15,484 nt of DNA, from assembly GCA_903872255.1 (NCBI GenBank), contig CAIQJW010000066.1, forward strand, positions 1-15,484, read 5' to 3'. The position numbers and the translations under genes are program-made. This document shows, in pieces, positions 13,964 through 15,484 of the stretch. The notes under the pieces are model-generated. The model searched no databases and was not told where the DNA came from. It saw only the letters and a list, made by a program, of their open reading frames with translations. This DNA comes from an uncultured delta proteobacterium (GTDB taxonomy: Bacteria > Desulfobacterota > Syntrophorhabdia > Syntrophorhabdales > Syntrophorhabdaceae). The first letter of the stretch is position 1; every line of letters starts with the position of its first letter.

Positions 13964-15484
13964 ATGGACAAGGCAACGATTTCCTATTATTCAGAAAACG
14001 CGAAATCCATTTCCGAGAACTATAACCGTGTTGATAGCGGAATTAAGAAATTCTTTCCGGCTGTCTTTATTGAAGGAATGAAGATCCTCGACATTGGCTG
14101 CGGATCGGGTCGTGATATGCATTATCTTTTCAGTAAAGGCTGTGACATATACGGAATTGACCCATCCAAGGAAATGTTGAATAAGGTTATTCAATTTTAT
14201 CCACATTTAAAAGACAGGATTGACCAGGCAGCGCTTCCAGATTTGACAATGTCATTCTCCGGCAAATTTGACGGCGTTCTCTGTTCGGCGACATTTATGC
14301 ATCTACCGACAGAAGAACTCTTCGATTCTGCTTTTGCCATTAAGAGGATCCTTAAAGATGATGGGGTTCTTCTATTGTCCATTCCGGATAATCGTCCTGG
14401 CATTGACAAATATTGCCGCGATGATAAAGGCCGGCTATTCAATCAAATCCAACGCGGATATCTGCGATTACTTTTTGAGCGCCTCGGATTTGCGGTTATC
14501 GGATCTTGGAAATCAGAGGATGCGCTGTATAGAGAGGGTTATTCTTGGTCCACCATCGCTTTTCGCCTACAGAATTCGGCGGTTCTTCGGCCCATAGATA
14601 TAGTTGAGAGTGTACTAACCCGAGACCGGAAAACCGCTACTTATAAGCTTGCCCTTATACGGGCTTTGAGCGAAATTGCGCTGACAGAATATAAACTTGC
14701 CAGGTGGCTTTCCGATGGGAAGGTAGAAATTCCTGTCTGGGCCATCGCAGAAAAATGGTTATTTTATTACTGGTCTCTCTTTGAGTCCTATTTGTTTATT
14801 CCTCAGACCAGGGGCGAAGAAATAGTCTGCAGTAAACCTGTGGCGTTCCGCTCGACCTTTAATGAATTGATCGACCGATATCGTAAAACAGGGGGATTTA
14901 GTCAATTCGCGATAGATCGAAAGTCGGGGCGATTGAATCATGAAAACAACCGGATTACACAGGCGCTGTTAAGGAAAATTCAAAATACCATTATTAGTGG
15001 TCCTGTTAAATACTCGGGAGGCTCGCTGGAAAAGAAAATATTCCGATATAACTCGCACGATCAGAGCATTATCATCGATTCCGATCTTTGGATAGAGCTT
15101 TCCCTTACAGGATACTGGATTAGGGATGCGGTCATACTGAGATGGGCGGATATGACTTACGAGATGTCGAAGCATTCGGTTAAGCCTGGCGATATAATTA
15201 ACATGCTTCTTGCAAAGCCTACCCAAGAAAGAGACGTTTTTGATGCTCGCAAAATATATGAAGGTATGCCCGAAAAGGAATGTGCATGGACGGGCAATAA
15301 TCTGCGGAAACATTTCGATGTCGATCATATCGTTCCATTTTCCTTTTGGCGCAATAACGACCTATGGAATCTGATACCAGTCTTGCCGGCAATAAACAGA
15401 CAAAAAAGAGATAGGCTACCCACTCGCAGCTTATTGATGAACCGAAAAGATTTAATAGTGTTTTATTGGGAAAAACTTCGAGAA
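13964..15484 (+). CDS. SAM methyltransferase fused to HNH endonuclease, 3' end truncated by window edge
   Basis: An open frame of 507 codons to the window end, with no stop reached. Residues 1-200 are a class I SAM-dependent methyltransferase of the UbiE-like type. Motif I is ILDIGCGSGRD (41-51), the acidic end of strand 2 is IYGIDPSKEML (Asp66), strand 4 is FDGVLCSATFMHL, and VLLLSIPD follows. There is no NPPY-type DNA methylase motif. Residues 222-400 (ATYKLALIRALSEIAL, IAEKWLFYYW, KPVAFRSTFNELIDRYR) match a helical region usual in stand-alone HNH proteins. The C-terminal HNH (440-483) has CAWTG (Cys440), FDVDHIVPFSFW (Asp454, His455), NNDLWNLIPV (Asn469) and INRQK (Asn478). Both active sites look intact. 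The start lacks a strong ribosome site and probably relies on coupling with the HNH gene 11 bases upstream. Fusion is seen directly; function is inferred. Confidence 0.87.
   Translation, partial: MDKATISYYSENAKSISENYNRVDSGIKKFFPAVFIEGMKILDIGCGSGRDMHYLFSKGCDIYGIDPSKEMLNKVIQFYPHLKDRIDQAALPDLTMSFSGKFDGVLCSATFMHLPTEELFDSAFAIKRILKDDGVLLLSIPDNRPGIDKYCRDDKGRLFNQIQRGYLRLLFERLGFAVIGSWKSEDALYREGYSWSTIAFRLQNSAVLRPIDIVESVLTRDRKTATYKLALIRALSEIALTEYKLARWLSDGKVEIPVWAIAEKWLFYYWSLFESYLFIPQTRGEEIVCSKPVAFRSTFNELIDRYRKTGGFSQFAIDRKSGRLNHENNRITQALLRKIQNTIISGPVKYSGGSLEKKIFRYNSHDQSIIIDSDLWIELSLTGYWIRDAVILRWADMTYEMSKHSVKPGDIINMLLAKPTQERDVFDARKIYEGMPEKECAWTGNNLRKHFDVDHIVPFSFWRNNDLWNLIPVLPAINRQKRDRLPTRSLLMNRKDLIVFYWEKLRE

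Overview
The window reads as an accessory island of a Gram-negative bacterium. A lipoprotein-type signal peptide with beta-propeller repeats points to Gram-negative. The toxin-antitoxin, AAA/DUF4143, ImmA-type and REP-like content resembles that of Desulfobacterota (the old Deltaproteobacteria), but this placement is only a guess. There are no rRNA, tRNA, CRISPR or core metabolic genes. Both window edges cut genes: a Fic gene on the left and a methyltransferase-HNH gene on the right.

Layout. (1) 1-661, minus: class II Fic AMPylase, 3' end off the window, with a palindromic operator-like array upstream. (2) 948-2945, minus: a two-gene operon of a PD40/TolB-like lipoprotein and a protein with a phospholipase A2-like motif set (GPG loop and HDxxY). 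(3) 3388-8194: an array of small modules. These are a toxin-antitoxin locus whose RelE/HigB-like toxin is internally deleted while its HTH antitoxin is intact, an AAA_14/DUF4143 ATPase, an AbrB-PIN toxin-antitoxin pair (minus), and an HTH-ImmA peptidase overlapping a PIN-like fragment. The last 65-90 bp of the antitoxin gene recur twice as non-coding direct repeats (5197-5296 and 8105-8194), so the modules lie between copies of the same short sequence. (4) 8204-11093: a MerR regulator overlapping a large VIT-VWA protein. (5) 11276-11407: a REP/RAYT-like palindromic element. (6) 11639 to the end, plus: an ArdC-like zinc protease, a remnant of a lost gene, an HNH endonuclease with a PUA/EVE-like N-terminus, and a protein joining a SAM methyltransferase to a second HNH nuclease.

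How it works together. Most pieces are genome-conflict parts: Fic, two toxin-antitoxin families, an ImmA-PIN pair, an ArdC-like protein and two HNH nucleases. The most unusual points are the tandem antitoxin 3'-end repeats as module boundaries, the methyltransferase-HNH fusion next to a second HNH gene, and the phospholipase-like protein co-translated with a lipoprotein. Three promoters (3388, 3869, 8204) also share one design: TTGACA, a 17-bp spacer holding an inverted repeat, and a start codon at or within a few bases of the expected transcription start. This implies leaderless or nearly leaderless mRNAs.
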